Under the pieces are notes generated by a model. It worked only from the letters and a program-made list of their open reading frames with translations, had not been told where the DNA came from and searched no databases. This document shows, piece after piece, positions 1 through 10,400 of a DNA stretch of 64,000 bases (the stretch's first letter is position 1; each line of letters opens with the position of its first letter). The translations under genes were made by a program, and so were the position numbers. This DNA is from Octodonta nipae (lineage: Eukaryota > Arthropoda > Insecta > Coleoptera > Chrysomelidae), in contig CM067222.1 in the NCBI GenBank assembly GCA_034190945.1, positions 70,375,588 to 70,439,587 of the forward strand, read 5' to 3'.

Positions 1-2
1 CC

Positions 3-680
3 ATGTACAAAGGGCAATTTGAAGCCGTGGGTACAGCTAATGGATGGGCAACCAAAAAAAATCTACCTCTCTGGTAATTTCTTTATTAGGTCCGGCATTA
101 GAGCTCCTCCAAAGCATTCCTGTAGATGACCAAGATAATTTCGATAAGATCATCGCAGTTCTCGACAAAAGACACGACAATCAATCGTTGAGCCAGGTAT
201 CTAAAGTGCAACTCAGAGGAAAAACGTAAAAATCGGGAGAGAGTCTACAAGAATTCGAAGCAGAGATTAGAGGACAAGTACACCTGCCCTACCCAGATCT
301 ACCAGAGAAAAATAAAGATCAATTGGCCACACAAAGTTTTATAAATAGCATCAGAGACATTTGCAAAGGGATCTAAGGCTTAGTGACATCAAGAAGGAGT
401 AACGAAGATTTGCTCCAGGTTTTGTAGGTAGAGGTCGTCATGAACAGGTCCTAGGAAGGGTACGAGCAGTTTCCTTCAACCAGGAAGAGTCAGATTCACC
501 ATTTCAAGCGCTGCTGGCTACTAGAACAGTCACAAAGAACTGGCACCAGAGGAGCATGTTACCGATGTGGACGGATAGGACGCTTTCAACGTGACTGCAG
601 AGTAAGGCTACCGGAGGGATCACCAACCAGGGGTAGCCAAAAAAACATTATCCATCCGAGAATTTTGCCGAGATAGTACT
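3..680 (+). pseudogene. Gag remnant of element A with mutated zinc knuckle
   Basis: The start reads as the FEAVGTANGW-type Gag core found in insect gypsy-like elements and continues through LLGPALELLQSIP and a conserved block around 130-300. An early TAA near 227 interrupts it. Around 559-600 there is a CCHC-like knuckle, CYRCGRIGRFQRDC, in which the histidine position is arginine (CGC where a CAC would be expected). Gag normally forms the particle and binds RNA. This copy is non-functional. The 5' end of the gene is outside the window. Confidence 0.8.
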
Positions 681-714
681 AGCCTAGTCATCAGGCGTAC
701 CATCAATGGCCGCA

Positions 715-1050
715 CAATGACCATTACCTTTAATACCAGCGCCGATGTGTCCATTGCTAAGTCCACGATTTTGACGTCATCGGAAATCCGGTCAGTTCAA
801 CAACAACATCCAGCTCAGAACAGTCACCGGCGAATCCATGTCAATACTGGGTGAGGCAGATGTAGTACTACAGATTAGGGATAACAGAATCCGGAATAGG
901 GTCCTTGTAGCGGATATTGAGGACAATTTTATACTGGGTATGAACCTAATCAGCCAGCATGTATTTATGTTCGAGCCAAAATATGATGTTCTTCGATTCC
1001 TAAGTGAGGAATTTGTATTAACATGGCTCGTCAACAGCTCAGAGACGTCC
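715..1050 (+). pseudogene. Retroviral-type aspartic protease remnant of element A
   Basis: The expected D-T/S-G-A active-site stretch is present as NTSADVSI near 735, with asparagine in place of the catalytic aspartate. It is followed by the conserved distal part RVLVADIEDNFILGMNLI near 897-952. That layout fits the pepsin-like protease of gypsy pol polyproteins, which cleaves Gag-Pol. Loss of the catalytic Asp and a frame change between the two halves make it inactive. Confidence 0.7.
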
Positions 1051-1399
1051 ATACAAATTGACCGGAATTCCCGGTCGAAGAGAACAGATTATTCATGGGC
1101 GGTTAGAAAGAAATCCTGGGAGTTGTGTTGGAATGGTGGGGCCCGTACACTCAACTCATAACTACTTAGTTGGACGGGCTATAGTTAAAACCAGAGGAGA
1201 CATACCAATTAAAGTCCTGAATATGTCCAACAATGACAGACGGTGAAGGAGGCAGGGCCCAATAAGGAGTTTCTACAATAGTTTGATATCCATTTGACAC
1301 ACCTTACACCAGAGGAACAGAAGAAAGCCAAGCAATTTATCGCAAATCACTGGCAAATTTTTAAGTCAAGATGGTACTACCGGTCTTACAAACATCATC

Positions 1400-2200
1400 C
1401 AACCCCGAATGGAAACCGGGAAGGCTCAACCCATCAGAATACCACCTAGGCGACTACCATTGGGGCAACAACAGGAGGAAAATATCGAGTCCATGTTACA
1501 AAATGGAGTTATTGACCCATCCACCAGCCCATGGTCTGCTCTCGTTGTGTTACTTAAAAAAATGTTAGAATCACCCGATTTTGCTTGGATTGCAAAAATG
1601 AAATGACGTTACGAAGAAAGACAGCTATCCACTACCTCGAATCGACGACACTCTGACCACACTAGCAAGATCCCGTTGGTTCCCCACTCTTGACCGAAAG
1701 AGTGGATATTGGCAGGTTGGACTACACAAAAAAGACAGAAAGAAGATAGCGTTCTCCTCCAGTAAAGGGCTGTTTCAGTTCACGGTCATGACCTTTGGGT
1801 TATGTAATGCTCCCCCTACATTTTTGAGGCTAATGGAGTATGTATTGAGCGGGTTAACGTGGAGAACATGCTTAGTATACCTCGGCGACATTGTGGTCAG
1901 GGGTTATACAATCGACGACCAACTGAAGAACCTGGGCGAAGTATTTTTCAGAATTAAAAATGCCAACCTGAAACTCAACCAGAAAAAGTTCCATGTTTCA
2001 AAAAGAAGTAGAGTTTTTGTGTCACGTCGTTTCCGAGTCAGGAATCCGCAAAGAGAAGACAAGATAGCAGCCATCCGTGATTGGCAGGTCCCGAGAGACA
2101 AGCATAAACTAAGTAGCATTTTTGGCTCTCTGTTCCTACTACAGATGATTGGCGATTTGTTGAGAGCTTTGCCATCATTGTCGCGCCTCTACTTCGGTAG
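1400..2200 (+). pseudogene. Reverse transcriptase remnant of element A
   Basis: The RT fingers and palm can be read across two frames. The N-terminal part is at about 1409-1600 (ENIESMLQNGVIDPSTSPW). The palm is at 1700-2080, including MTFGLCNAPPTFLRLMEYVL from 1788 and the catalytic loop as YLGDIVV near 1880. The loop should be YxDD, so one catalytic aspartate is replaced by glycine. There are two frameshifts. RT copies the element RNA into DNA; this copy cannot do so. Confidence 0.85.
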
Positions 2201-2223
2201 ACCACTGAGAAAGAAACTTTCCG

Positions 2224-2640
2224 TTGGAAGCAGGATTTCGAAACATCATTCAGACGACTGAAGGCGGCACTATGTTCCTATCCAATGTGCAAGATGGTGA
2301 AGAGACGGTGATCGAGTACTACAGCAGTGCCTTCTCGAATCCGGAAAGGAATTATTGTGTCACCAGAAGAGAACTTCTTGCAATAATAAGGGCTGTAGAT
2401 CATTTCCACAAATACCTCTATGGTCGTCATTTCCTAATCCCACCAGATCATGCCGCCCTCAAATGGCTGTTGGAAATGCAGACACCGGAAGGACAACTGG
2501 CCAGGTAGATGGAGAAATTACAACAATATCAGTTCAAAGTCGAACAACTCGCCGGCCGTTTGCATAATATCGACGATGCTCTGTCAAAAAGACCCTGTAG
2601 AGTATATTGCGGACATTGTCTGAAGACAGAACAGCGAGAG
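2224..2640 (+). pseudogene. RNase H remnant of element A
   Basis: From 2290 the frame reads EYYSSAFSNPERNYCVTRRE, then the FHKYLYGRHFLIPPDHAALK block, which is the well-conserved RNase H region of gypsy pol (positions about 2310-2508). A TAG at 2506-2508 interrupts it. The tail, with the ALSKRPC motif ending in a CGHC, is recognisable to about 2620. Integrase, which should follow, is absent. Confidence 0.8.
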
Positions 2641-2720
2641 GGTATCTCGGTTCGTAACAATGCAATTTTAAAGTAAAGTTCTGCAACTATAAAGGAGTTC
2701 TGCTGGTATTATTTCAATGT

Positions 2721-3127
2721 TGTTACGAAAATTCATCCGATACCTGGTGCAATCAGCCATCAACCAATTCGTGGAAGCGACATTCTTCCGATGCTTCTGG
2801 GAATCCGAAATGTTTTATCTCTCAACCCGAGACTGGCGGCTGAAGTTAATAGGAATTCGTCGAATATTCTTGAAGCTTCCAGAACACATGAAAGAAATTT
2901 CCCGATGGTTCGTTGACTTGCCAGAATAATTCCGAGAGAAATATATAAATGCGGACAGCTGGCGATGCAGTCATTCAGTATTCGACGGTCGTATAGTTTA
3001 GATAAATTCTAAATAGTTCTGTGAATATAAATTGTGCTAAAGTAGTGGAAATAAATTAGAGTGAGTTGGACTGTGTTTTTAAATAAATCCAAAAACTGAA
3101 CCCGAGTGTGAAAATAATAACATTACA
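2721..3127 (+). repeat. 5' LTR of element B (407 bp, TGTTAC...TTACA)
   Basis: It begins TGTTACGAAAATTCATCC and ends AACATTACA, the TG...CA ends of an LTR. The same family of sequence appears at 6735 (3' LTR fragment), 21651-22025 (solo LTR), 24097-24381 and 28762-29068 (LTRs of element C). A TATATAAAT promoter box lies at 2943, and AATAAA-type signals lie in the last 100 bp. Directly after it comes TGGTGACAGGTGTAGG, the probable primer-binding site, followed by the gag leader. Which tRNA primes it cannot be judged by eye. Confidence 0.88.
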
Positions 3128-3187
3128 GTGGTGACAGGTGTAGGTGTATTTGTGGAACTTTAGAAGTGAAAAATAAATAGAGTGACA

Positions 3188-3420
3188 ATGTTTAAGACAG
3201 TGAACTTGGACCAATTTAAAGTGACGGACTTAAAAAAAAACTTGAGGAAAGGAATTTAAAAATTAGTGGGAAGAAAAGTGAATTAATACAACGGCTACGA
3301 GATGCCCTAATAAATGAAGGTAATAATTTGAAGTTTCTGGCAATGGAGGAAAGTTTAAAAGAAACATTATAAGACAAACTACTAGAAAATTCTAAAACCC
3401 TAGAAGATAAATTAAAATAA
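3188..3420 (+). pseudogene. Gag N-terminus of element B: SAP-like motif plus coiled-coil start
   Basis: The ATG at 3188 opens a frame MFKTVNLDQFKVTDLKKNLR. One frame change later it reads LKISGKKSELIQRLRDAL. This matches the SAP fold pattern (a helix-turn-helix DNA-binding motif, with the GKKxELIxRL signature) at residues ~8-42. It is followed by the start of an 11-residue repeat (LLENSKTLEDK). The same leader and start occur in element C at 24443. A SAP module at the start of a retrotransposon Gag would be expected to contact DNA or chromatin; that role is inference. The frame is broken at about 3252 and ends in stops near 3371 and 3418. Confidence 0.65.
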
Positions 3421-3429
3421 AAGTTATCT

Positions 3430-4110
3430 CCACACTTATTGGATTGCAAGGAGGATACACCTCTGTATGAGCTGTGGATATACCAGGTTTTGCTGTTTTT
3501 TCACATCACAAAACTATAACTTGGCCACAAAGAAAAATCTTGACGAAGGTGTGGGTAAAAATGCCATCTAGTGCCAAGTGACAAAATTGTTCTGCCAAAG
3601 CTTTAAGTTTTGACTCATGAAAAACTTTGTGAAAGCTATGGTCAAGGATGGTACAGGTTCTCAATTTCTCAAAACAAAATTTCCTTGAATCGGGGACGCA
3701 AAATTGAAAGAAGGGTTTTTTGTCGGTCCGCAAATACGAGAGCTTATGACGAATGAAGTTTTCAATTCGAAGTTGAACAAAGATGAACAAAAGATTGGTT
3801 GGCTCTTATAAAAGGGTGTCATAATTTCAAATCATTCGAGAGCTTTTTTCTGTTTATAATGCTTTATGTTGCACTATTTCACTCAAAATTCATTTGTTGG
3901 ACTGGCATTCTTTCCGGAAAATCTCGGTGCCATATCAGATGAGCATAGTGAAAGGCTTCATCAGGATATTAAGCATGTTGAAAAACGCTACAATGGAAAA
4001 TGGGCAGAAACAATGCTTGCGGATTTTTGTTTTTGTTTAAAGTTATCATGCATGAAAACAAGAAGGACAGAAAAAAACATTTTTTTGCAGACCAGTGTTG
4101 TAGGCGTCAA
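3430..4110 (+). pseudogene. Unrelated decayed ORF inserted within gag of element B
   Basis: This stretch has no counterpart in element C and splits gag of B. Read across frames on the + strand it contains KNFVKAMVKDGTGSQFLK (near 3620), AKLKEGFFVGPQIRELMT (near 3690) and ENLGAISDEHSERLHQDI (near 3917), the last within an open stretch at 3866-4213. I recognise this as a decayed copy of a repetitive arthropod ORF of unknown function that often reads ENLGAVSDEHGERFHQD. That identification is from memory. Stops and frame changes make it a pseudogene. Confidence 0.6.
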
Positions 4111-4690
4111 TTCAAGGCTGCAGCGGACGGTCGGCAGAGGAGAAAGCAATAGTATTAACCCTAGCCTTAAGAGGGGATGCTACAAATATCTTAAAAACGT
4201 TGAATACCTCTGAGCAAGAAGACTACGAACAACTGGTCAAACATTTAGAACTGAGGTATGGGCAAACCCATTTGGAGCACGTTTATCATTCCCAACTGAA
4301 AAATCGCTACCAGAAATCTAATGAATCCCAACAAGAGTTTGAAGCTGATATTGCCCGTCTGGTTCGCCTTGCCCATCCAGCCACACCGGAAAATGTTTGG
4401 AAAGGTTAGCAGTCCAAGCGTTTTTGGATGGACTCCGAGACCAAGAAGCCAGACAAACATTGATACTTGCTCGACCGACTCAATTAGTGGATGCATTGGC
4501 TCAAGCTCTGGAATTTTAGCCTGCGAAAAATACCTGTAGAGGTCAAGGCAGAGAAAGAGAATCAGAATATGGTGGAAATGATGAAGTCTCTGTAAGGAAG
4601 ATAGTAGAGCAAGTCCTTACAAAACAACGACTAATGAGATGTCGGAAGTGTCTTAAGGTAAGCCATATCCAGAGTCGTTGCAAGGAGAAC
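4111..4690 (+). pseudogene. Gag C-terminal half of element B with CCHC zinc knuckle
   Basis: After the insertion, gag resumes at about 4150 (LTLALRGDATNILKTLN) and runs through YEQLVKHLELRYGQTHLEHV, then QQEFEADIARLVRLAHPATP to a frame change at 4400. A CCHC knuckle CRKCLKVSHIQSRC lies at 4640-4681 with all four zinc ligands kept. The matching part of element C is 25216-25860, about 85-90% alike by eye. Gag builds the particle and the knuckle binds the genomic RNA. A frameshift near 4404 breaks this copy. Confidence 0.85.
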
Positions 4691-4734
4691 AACGGAGTAC
4701 CGACTTCCTCGTCAGAACATCGCGTTTCGTGTTG

Positions 4735-6133
4735 GAACGAGCCATAAGAACGCTGATGTCTTATCCAAGGGACCAAGCCCTGATAATTGTAAACATGGTC
4801 AGCGAACTGTAGAAAAAAGGACTATTCTCTGTACAACTACCGCCGTAGATGACCATTGGCAATCTGCGGATATCCAAAAAGACCAAAAATTAGATCCAGA
4901 TTTGAAAGAGGTTATCCGGTGGAAGGAAGAAGACCGCAAACCTATGTGCAGGAGATTTCCCGATACTCACCAACCATAAAGTCGTACTGGGCTCAGTGGA
5001 ACTCCCTCATCCTGGAGAATGAACTTCTGAAGCGCGTCCTGGAAACTCCAGAGGCGAGAAACGACAGAAAACAGATTGTAGTTCCCAGAAATAGGACACT
5101 AGAGGTTTTACGAGAACTACGTGATGGTAAAGCTGGAGGACATCTGGGAGTGACCAAAACCCTGGGGAAGCTGAGAGAACGCTTCTATTGGGTAAACTGC
5201 CAAACAGATTTTAAGGATTGGTGCCGGAAATTTACAGTTTATGCAGCAAGTAATGGACCCAAAAGCTCCCATGAAGCAATATAACGTGGGCAGTCCATTC
5301 GAAAGAGTAGCCATTGATGTTGCCGGTCCATTTCCTGTATCGAACTCCGGAAATAAGCACATTCTGGTGGTGATGGACTATTTCAGTAAATGGGCAGAAG
5401 CGTATGCCTTGCCGAATCAAGAAGCCTTGACCGTTGCTGATGTCCTTCTCAAGGAATGGATCAGTCGTTTTGGTGTTCCCTTGGAGTTGCACTCAGACCA
5501 AGGTAGAAATTTCGAGTCTACTCTTTTCCAAGACGTCTGCAAGCTCTTGAAGATCAATAAAACACGGACGGCAGCATTACACCCGCAATCCCATGGAATG
5601 GTAGAACGGATGAATAGAACCATTAACCGCCAGTATCTGCACTTGTTTCTAATGGCATATCGTTCGTCTGTGCACGAGTCCACGGGTCAGACCCTTGCCA
5701 GTATTATTATGGGTCGAGAATTAAGACTGCCATGCGAGTTGAAGTTTGGATGCCCCCCACGAGAAGAAACTGCAGATTAAGACTATGGCAGCCAGCTACG
5801 TCAAAAGATGAACAACATCCACCAACGAGTCCGGTTAAATATCGAGAATGCCAGCCCGAATGAAGGAAGCCTACGACATCAAAGTCGAGGGCGGAGAATT
5901 CCAAGTTGCTAATCTTGTTTGGTTGTATAACACGCAACATCGTCATGGATATTCGCTACAAAGATCTTGGGAGGGGCCGTAACAAATTGTAAAGAAAACT
6001 AACGATGTTGTCTACAGAATAAGGAGGAAAACCAAAGGTGGTAAATTTCAACAGGTTAGCCCCCTATGCCGAAAGTCATGACGGCGAAGTTGACCAAGCC
6101 CAAATCCGCAGCATCCAACCTCCCAATGATGAG
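4735..6133 (+). pseudogene. Integrase region of element B pol
   Basis: The zinc-binding N-terminal domain is at about 5000-5270 (HLGVTKTLGKLRERFYW), but its Cys pair is degraded to CRKFTVY. The catalytic core is open at 5241-5780. It shows the D,D35E triad: AIDVAGPFP, HSDQGRNF, then exactly 35 residues to the Glu of HGMVERMNRT. The C-terminal part, interrupted by stops, continues to NRLAPYAESHDGEVDQ (about 6052-6100), the tail of insect gypsy pol. Integrase inserts the DNA copy into the host genome. The core residues are intact but the surrounding frame is broken, and PR-RT-RH upstream is deleted. Confidence 0.9.
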
Positions 6134-6689
6134 ATGACATTCGAACAGTTTACTTACGTACGTGACCAGAGAGGAACCCCGAGACCTGTTTGAGGTGCCA
6201 ATAGAATATTCCCTGACGCATTGCGTGGCTCAAGATCTCCGGATGTCTAAAGGAATAGCCAAGGTGTTTGCAAAGAAGTACGGTCAGTTCCAGAAGCTAA
6301 GAGAGCAAGATGCAGTGGTAGGGAAGGTCCTTCACCTCGAAGATAAACAACCAGTGGCTACTAGAGACATCTTTTATTTGGTAAAGAAAACATTCTCGCA
6401 GGGCAAGCCAACATACAGCGATCTTTGGAAGACTATGGTAGAATTGAGGAATGTGATGGAGAAGAACCTGATGAAATTAGCGGTCCCAAAGATAGCCTGA
6501 GGCTTGGATGGACTGAACTGGAGGGTGGTGAGAAGTATGATGGAAACAATCTTTCGATTCCGCGGCATCGACATCCTGGTATGCTGTCTCAATATTCGCA
6601 ACCCAGATTCGAGGACCGTTCACTGTTACTTCCACCAAACTTCCCGTTGTCGAAATGGAGAGTCTTGCAAATATCGTCACACCAGATAG
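6134..6689 (+). pseudogene. TARG1/OARD1-like macrodomain + CCCH zinc finger, tail of element B pol
   Basis: Downstream of integrase, a frame at 6162-6500 reads RDLFEVPIEY, THCVAQDLRMSKGIA, FYLVKKTFSQGKPTYSD and LMKLAVPKIA. After one TGA (6498-6500) the same frame goes on GLDGLNWRVVRSMMETIF and GIDILVCCLN. This is the order of motifs in the OARD1/TARG1 family of macrodomains, which bind ADP-ribose and remove it from proteins. The Lys of the YLVKK stretch and the Asp of GLDGLNW line up with the family's catalytic Lys and Asp. The frame then gives a CX7CX5CX3H zinc finger at 6624-6680 (all four ligands present) and stops at 6687-6689. Element C carries the same two modules and has Cys at the TGA position. 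A +1 shift separates it here from the pol tail; in C the two are in frame. Confidence 0.82.
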
Positions 6690-6721
6690 GTTTCTGGGAC
6701 ATTCCGGGACGAAACGGTCTT

Positions 6722-6864
6722 AAGGAAGGGGCAATGTTACGAGAATTCATCCGATACCTTTTGCAATCGGCCATCAACCAATTCGTGAAAGCGACATCCT
6801 TCCGATGCTTCTGGGAATCTGAAATGTTTTGTCTCCCAACCCGAGGCTGGCGGCTGCAGTTAAT
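6722..6864 (+). repeat. Polypurine-like tract and truncated 3' LTR of element B
   Basis: AAGGAAGGGGCAA at 6722-6734 is a purine-rich run directly before TGTTACGAGAATTCATCC at 6735, the position of the plus-strand primer in LTR elements. From 6735 the sequence matches the 5' LTR at 2721 for about 130 bp (through TGGCGGCTGCAGTTAATA), then departs into unrelated DNA at about 6864. The 3' end of the element has been lost. Confidence 0.8.
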
Positions 6865-7464
6865 ACTTTCATATATCTTTCAGTCGAAAGATGAATAGCC
6901 AACATAATTTAGATTACAAATTGTAGTTAAAAAGACAATGACTGATAAAACCTTAAATTAATTAAATTTGTATTTTGTATTACTAATGTTTATTTTATTA
7001 ATTACTTTAAATCTAATATGAGTATTATTTTTGTCCTAACCTGTCAAATACATCAGCCTTATTTTCACCTCGTGGACGAAAATATCACTTTAACCACCAT
7101 TATAATTATATGCAGTTATTTGCTTTAATTGAAGTATGTACAAATAAAGCTCCACTAATTACTATTTCAGTTAACTTCATTGATAATAAGGGTATTAATA
7201 CTAGTCTCCCATGCATATTTGTGGAAAGTGCACGAAACTTTCATATTCCCGCCTTTTTAACATGCCAAACGCGCCTGCACATTACAAAGGGTGAAAAGAT
7301 CTATTATGTAAATGTCTATTACTCACTGGGCGACATCAGGGAACGCACGCATAGAACACCGCAAAAAATACAAATTCTATGGGATGGAAGAGTTTTGTGT
7401 TATTCACAGTAATGATTGACGTTTGGTAGTTTGTCATTTTTTGCAGTTCACTCTAATGTCAAAA
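6865..7464. other. Intergenic DNA between element B and MOB4, containing the MOB4 upstream region
   Basis: AT-rich to about 7200. An open stretch at 7110-7412 (100 residues) has no motif I recognise and is probably chance or an old repeat. The MOB4 promoter and 5' UTR should lie in the last few hundred bases; I see no convincing TATA box. The short TGTCAAAAATG context at 7457-7467 surrounds the start codon. Confidence 0.4.
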
Positions 7465-10400
7465 ATGAAGATGGCCGATGGTTCTACAATTTTGCGGAGA
7501 AACCGTCCAGGAACAAAAACAAAAGTTAGTTACAAAATTATTTGGCTTCTGATAATATCCCTGCAAATAAATATTTCAAAATTTATCTCCCCACACTGTC
7601 TAGTCGTACGATTTCCGTGAATCATTTTCAACACTCCCCTATCATAGCAATGTTTTCATATTTTCCAGGATTTTTGTCGTTGGCCAGATGAACCTTTCGA
7701 GGAAATGGACAGCACCCTGGCAGTGCAACAATATATTCAACAGCTCATCCGAAGAGATCCTACGAATATTGATTTGATACTGAAAATGCCTGACAACTTG
7801 GATGAAGGTGTTTGGAAGTATGAACATTTAAGACAATTTTGCATGGAACTTAACGGGTTAGCAGTTAGGTTGCAAGGGGAATGTCACCCGGAGACTTGTA
7901 CTCAAATGACCGCAACTGAACAATGGATATTTCTTTGTGCTGCACACAAAACTCCAAAGGAATGTCCTGCAATTGATTACACTAGACACACATTGGATGG
8001 TGCAGCATGTCTTTTGAATAGTAACAAATATTTCCCTAGCAGGTAAGCAATTGAATTTAAAATATTTAAATTTATTGGATTGAGTTGGCTGTTACTTGGT
8101 GCAAGTTAATATTCATGATGAAATAAGTAATACAACTGATTACACACTTACACTTTATTGAAAAACTGTATTTAAATTTATATCATTTTTTGAGTTTATC
8201 ACTTTACAACAACTTCCACAGTTTTCTGGTTCACTTTTTTGAATCAATATTATTGAAAGTCTTTATTTTTATTTAATTGAAAATTTATAACAACATTCAC
8301 ACCTTACCTAAACTTAGACCCATGGGAACCTCTGCCTAGCCTGCCACCTCTTTATAAAAATTTGTTACAAAAAAGTAAAACTAATCTGAACTTAATCTGA
8401 CCTACCCTTATTTTTTTTAGTTTTAATATACCTTTTCCATAATATAACCCCCCTATTAGAATAATGTGATTTTTTCTTGAGTATGTGGTTGAATCGATTA
8501 TTCAAAAATAACTTACTTACTTATTTTGTTAAAAAATATTACTAGGGGTACTATATAATTAAAGGTGAGATATATTGTTTTCAGAAAATAAAGAAATACC
8601 AGTTATTAAGAGACTGCAACTCAGTGAATCTCCACTGATTTCTATGAAATCACAATCATTTTCACAATTTTAAATTGTATTATAACAAATTGTAGATTCA
8701 GTGGTATTTCCATTTATTTTTCAATAACAAAACTAACAGATTTTCAGAAAATCCATAAACATCAAAGAAATTTTTCATACATTTTCTACACAAATCTGGA
8801 AATTTAAATATCAAAATGTGTCACATAACATACATTTATTGCAAAGGTGACAATAGAATTTTTAAAATTGTTAACAAAACTAATTTGAATCCCCAAAATA
8901 ATACGTTAACCATAATACAAACTTTTGAATTACTATCAATTCTGCATAACTATTCCCTTTTAAGCCAAACTTATTTAAATTCAAATAGAAATAAAAATAT
9001 TCAATTCCTGATTAGACATAAAACCATAAGTAGCAGAAATAATTGCATAAAAACTATTACACTTTTCAATACTCTACTCTACCTCCAGTTTATAAAATAA
9101 TTAATAATCTACAAAACAGAAAAAGAAAATTAAAAACTGTGGACCTCATCTAGAACAACTTAATTATGCAAAATGTTATATTAAAACCTAAATAAAATGT
9201 ATTATGGTTAAAAGAAAAATAAATGTTAGTATTAATAATAGTTAAAATAAAGCCTAATATACATTTGTTGTAATGATTTATATATTTTATTCAAAAAAAT
9301 TTATTATATTTAAGTAAATAGGTTGTAAAAAGAGCTCTTATGCACAAGTATTCTACTCATACCTCTGTAGGATTTACAATGTATTGCTATATTTATACTA
9401 TGTAAAATGCATGGATCTGTTTCATAATCAACTGGTTACTTGTAGTTTTGTAACTTGTAGAATTTCATTTTAGAATTCAACAAAATTATTCTACAAGTTA
9501 CAACTTGTAAAATCCAAAATATGAATAGTCAAAATTTGCACATCATGCACATGTTGAATAGTAATATTTTGGATTTTACAAGTTGTAACTTGTAGAATAA
9601 TTTTGGTGAATTACAAAACAAAATCCCACAAGTTACAAAGCTACAAGTTGATTATGAAATGGGCCACTGGTCAGTAAATAAATATAGTAAAGTATTGATC
9701 ACACAGGGTGTTTAAAATTGTAATAAATTTATACTATATGGAATGTCTTCAATGCACATTACATATAATAACCAAAAAAAATGTATGAATTAGATGTTGC
9801 GGTATTAGTTCAATGCTGGTTCAATGCAAGTATATAATTGATGAAGGACCTTTAGCGGAACAATCAATAAACACGTGCCGTCACATAAACGAATCACCAA
9901 ATAAAATTTATCACTAACCTTTTACGTCCGGAAGCTCTGGTGTTTTCTTGGGTCTTCTTTCTTCAGAGGCTAGTCCCGTAAGAGCAGGAACAGTTTCTTA
10001 GAGCTTCGTCTGGACAACACGTTACACAAAAATGCGGGTTCAACAACAAATGATGCGCTTTTGTAAACACAAAAGAAACAAAATGAAAGCGATTTAGCGG
10101 TCGTTACGAACGAAGCTACTAACTCGCGGAATCGTAACGCAAAAAACAACAATAAGCGCCGTCTCTGCAGACGGGATCAAAGCGTGACCGAATAGTTCGG
10201 AGCACAATACACGAACCTCCCAAGCGTCTAAACAGCTAGGGAACCGAAATACGAATGTCAATACTGTCTATATTTTACACGCAAAAAACACTTACAATTA
10301 GCATTAGCGCGACGGAATGTTTTAGAAAAGGTGCAGAAGTTTAAAAATCAATGAAGTAATTCAATCAAATTGAAAACAATACACTAAACAAATTGCGGGA

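Larger units (their letters stand above)
1..2640 (+). mobile_element. Decayed Ty3/gypsy LTR retrotransposon A (5' truncated by window)
   Basis: Remnants of gag, protease, reverse transcriptase and RNase H follow one another on the + strand in the order typical of Ty3/gypsy elements. The reading frame changes repeatedly and stops are frequent. Integrase is missing: shortly after the RNase H tail (about 2640) the next thing is the LTR of element B at 2721. The element was therefore cut short by deletion or by the insertion of B. No LTR of A itself is visible. Key residues are lost in protease, RT and the Gag zinc knuckle, so this is a fossil. It is related to but distinct from elements B and C. 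Confidence 0.9.
2721..6864 (+). mobile_element. Decayed LTR retrotransposon B carrying a macrodomain-CCCH tail
   Basis: Order: 5' LTR (2721-3127), probable PBS, gag with a SAP-like motif, an unrelated insertion (about 3430-4110), rest of gag with CCHC knuckle, then integrase, macrodomain plus CCCH finger, a polypurine-like tract at 6722-6734, and a 3' LTR cut off after about 130 bp (6735-6864). Protease, RT and RNase H are deleted between about 4700 and 4735. Element C at 24-29 kb is a second copy of the family and supplies the missing order. The 3' LTR truncation means no target-site duplication can be read. Confidence 0.88.

Noticed and set aside
3506..3790. 94-residue - strand frame
   Set aside because: It is antisense to the decayed ORF whose conserved motifs read on the + strand.
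7110..7412. 100-residue open frame upstream of MOB4
   Set aside because: No family motif. It lies in the expected promoter region; not supported as a gene.
7423..7464. Longer MOB4 N-terminus starting at ATG 7423 or 7456
   Set aside because: The ATG at 7465 (MKMADG) matches the usual family start; the upstream extension is not family-like and is probably 5' UTR.
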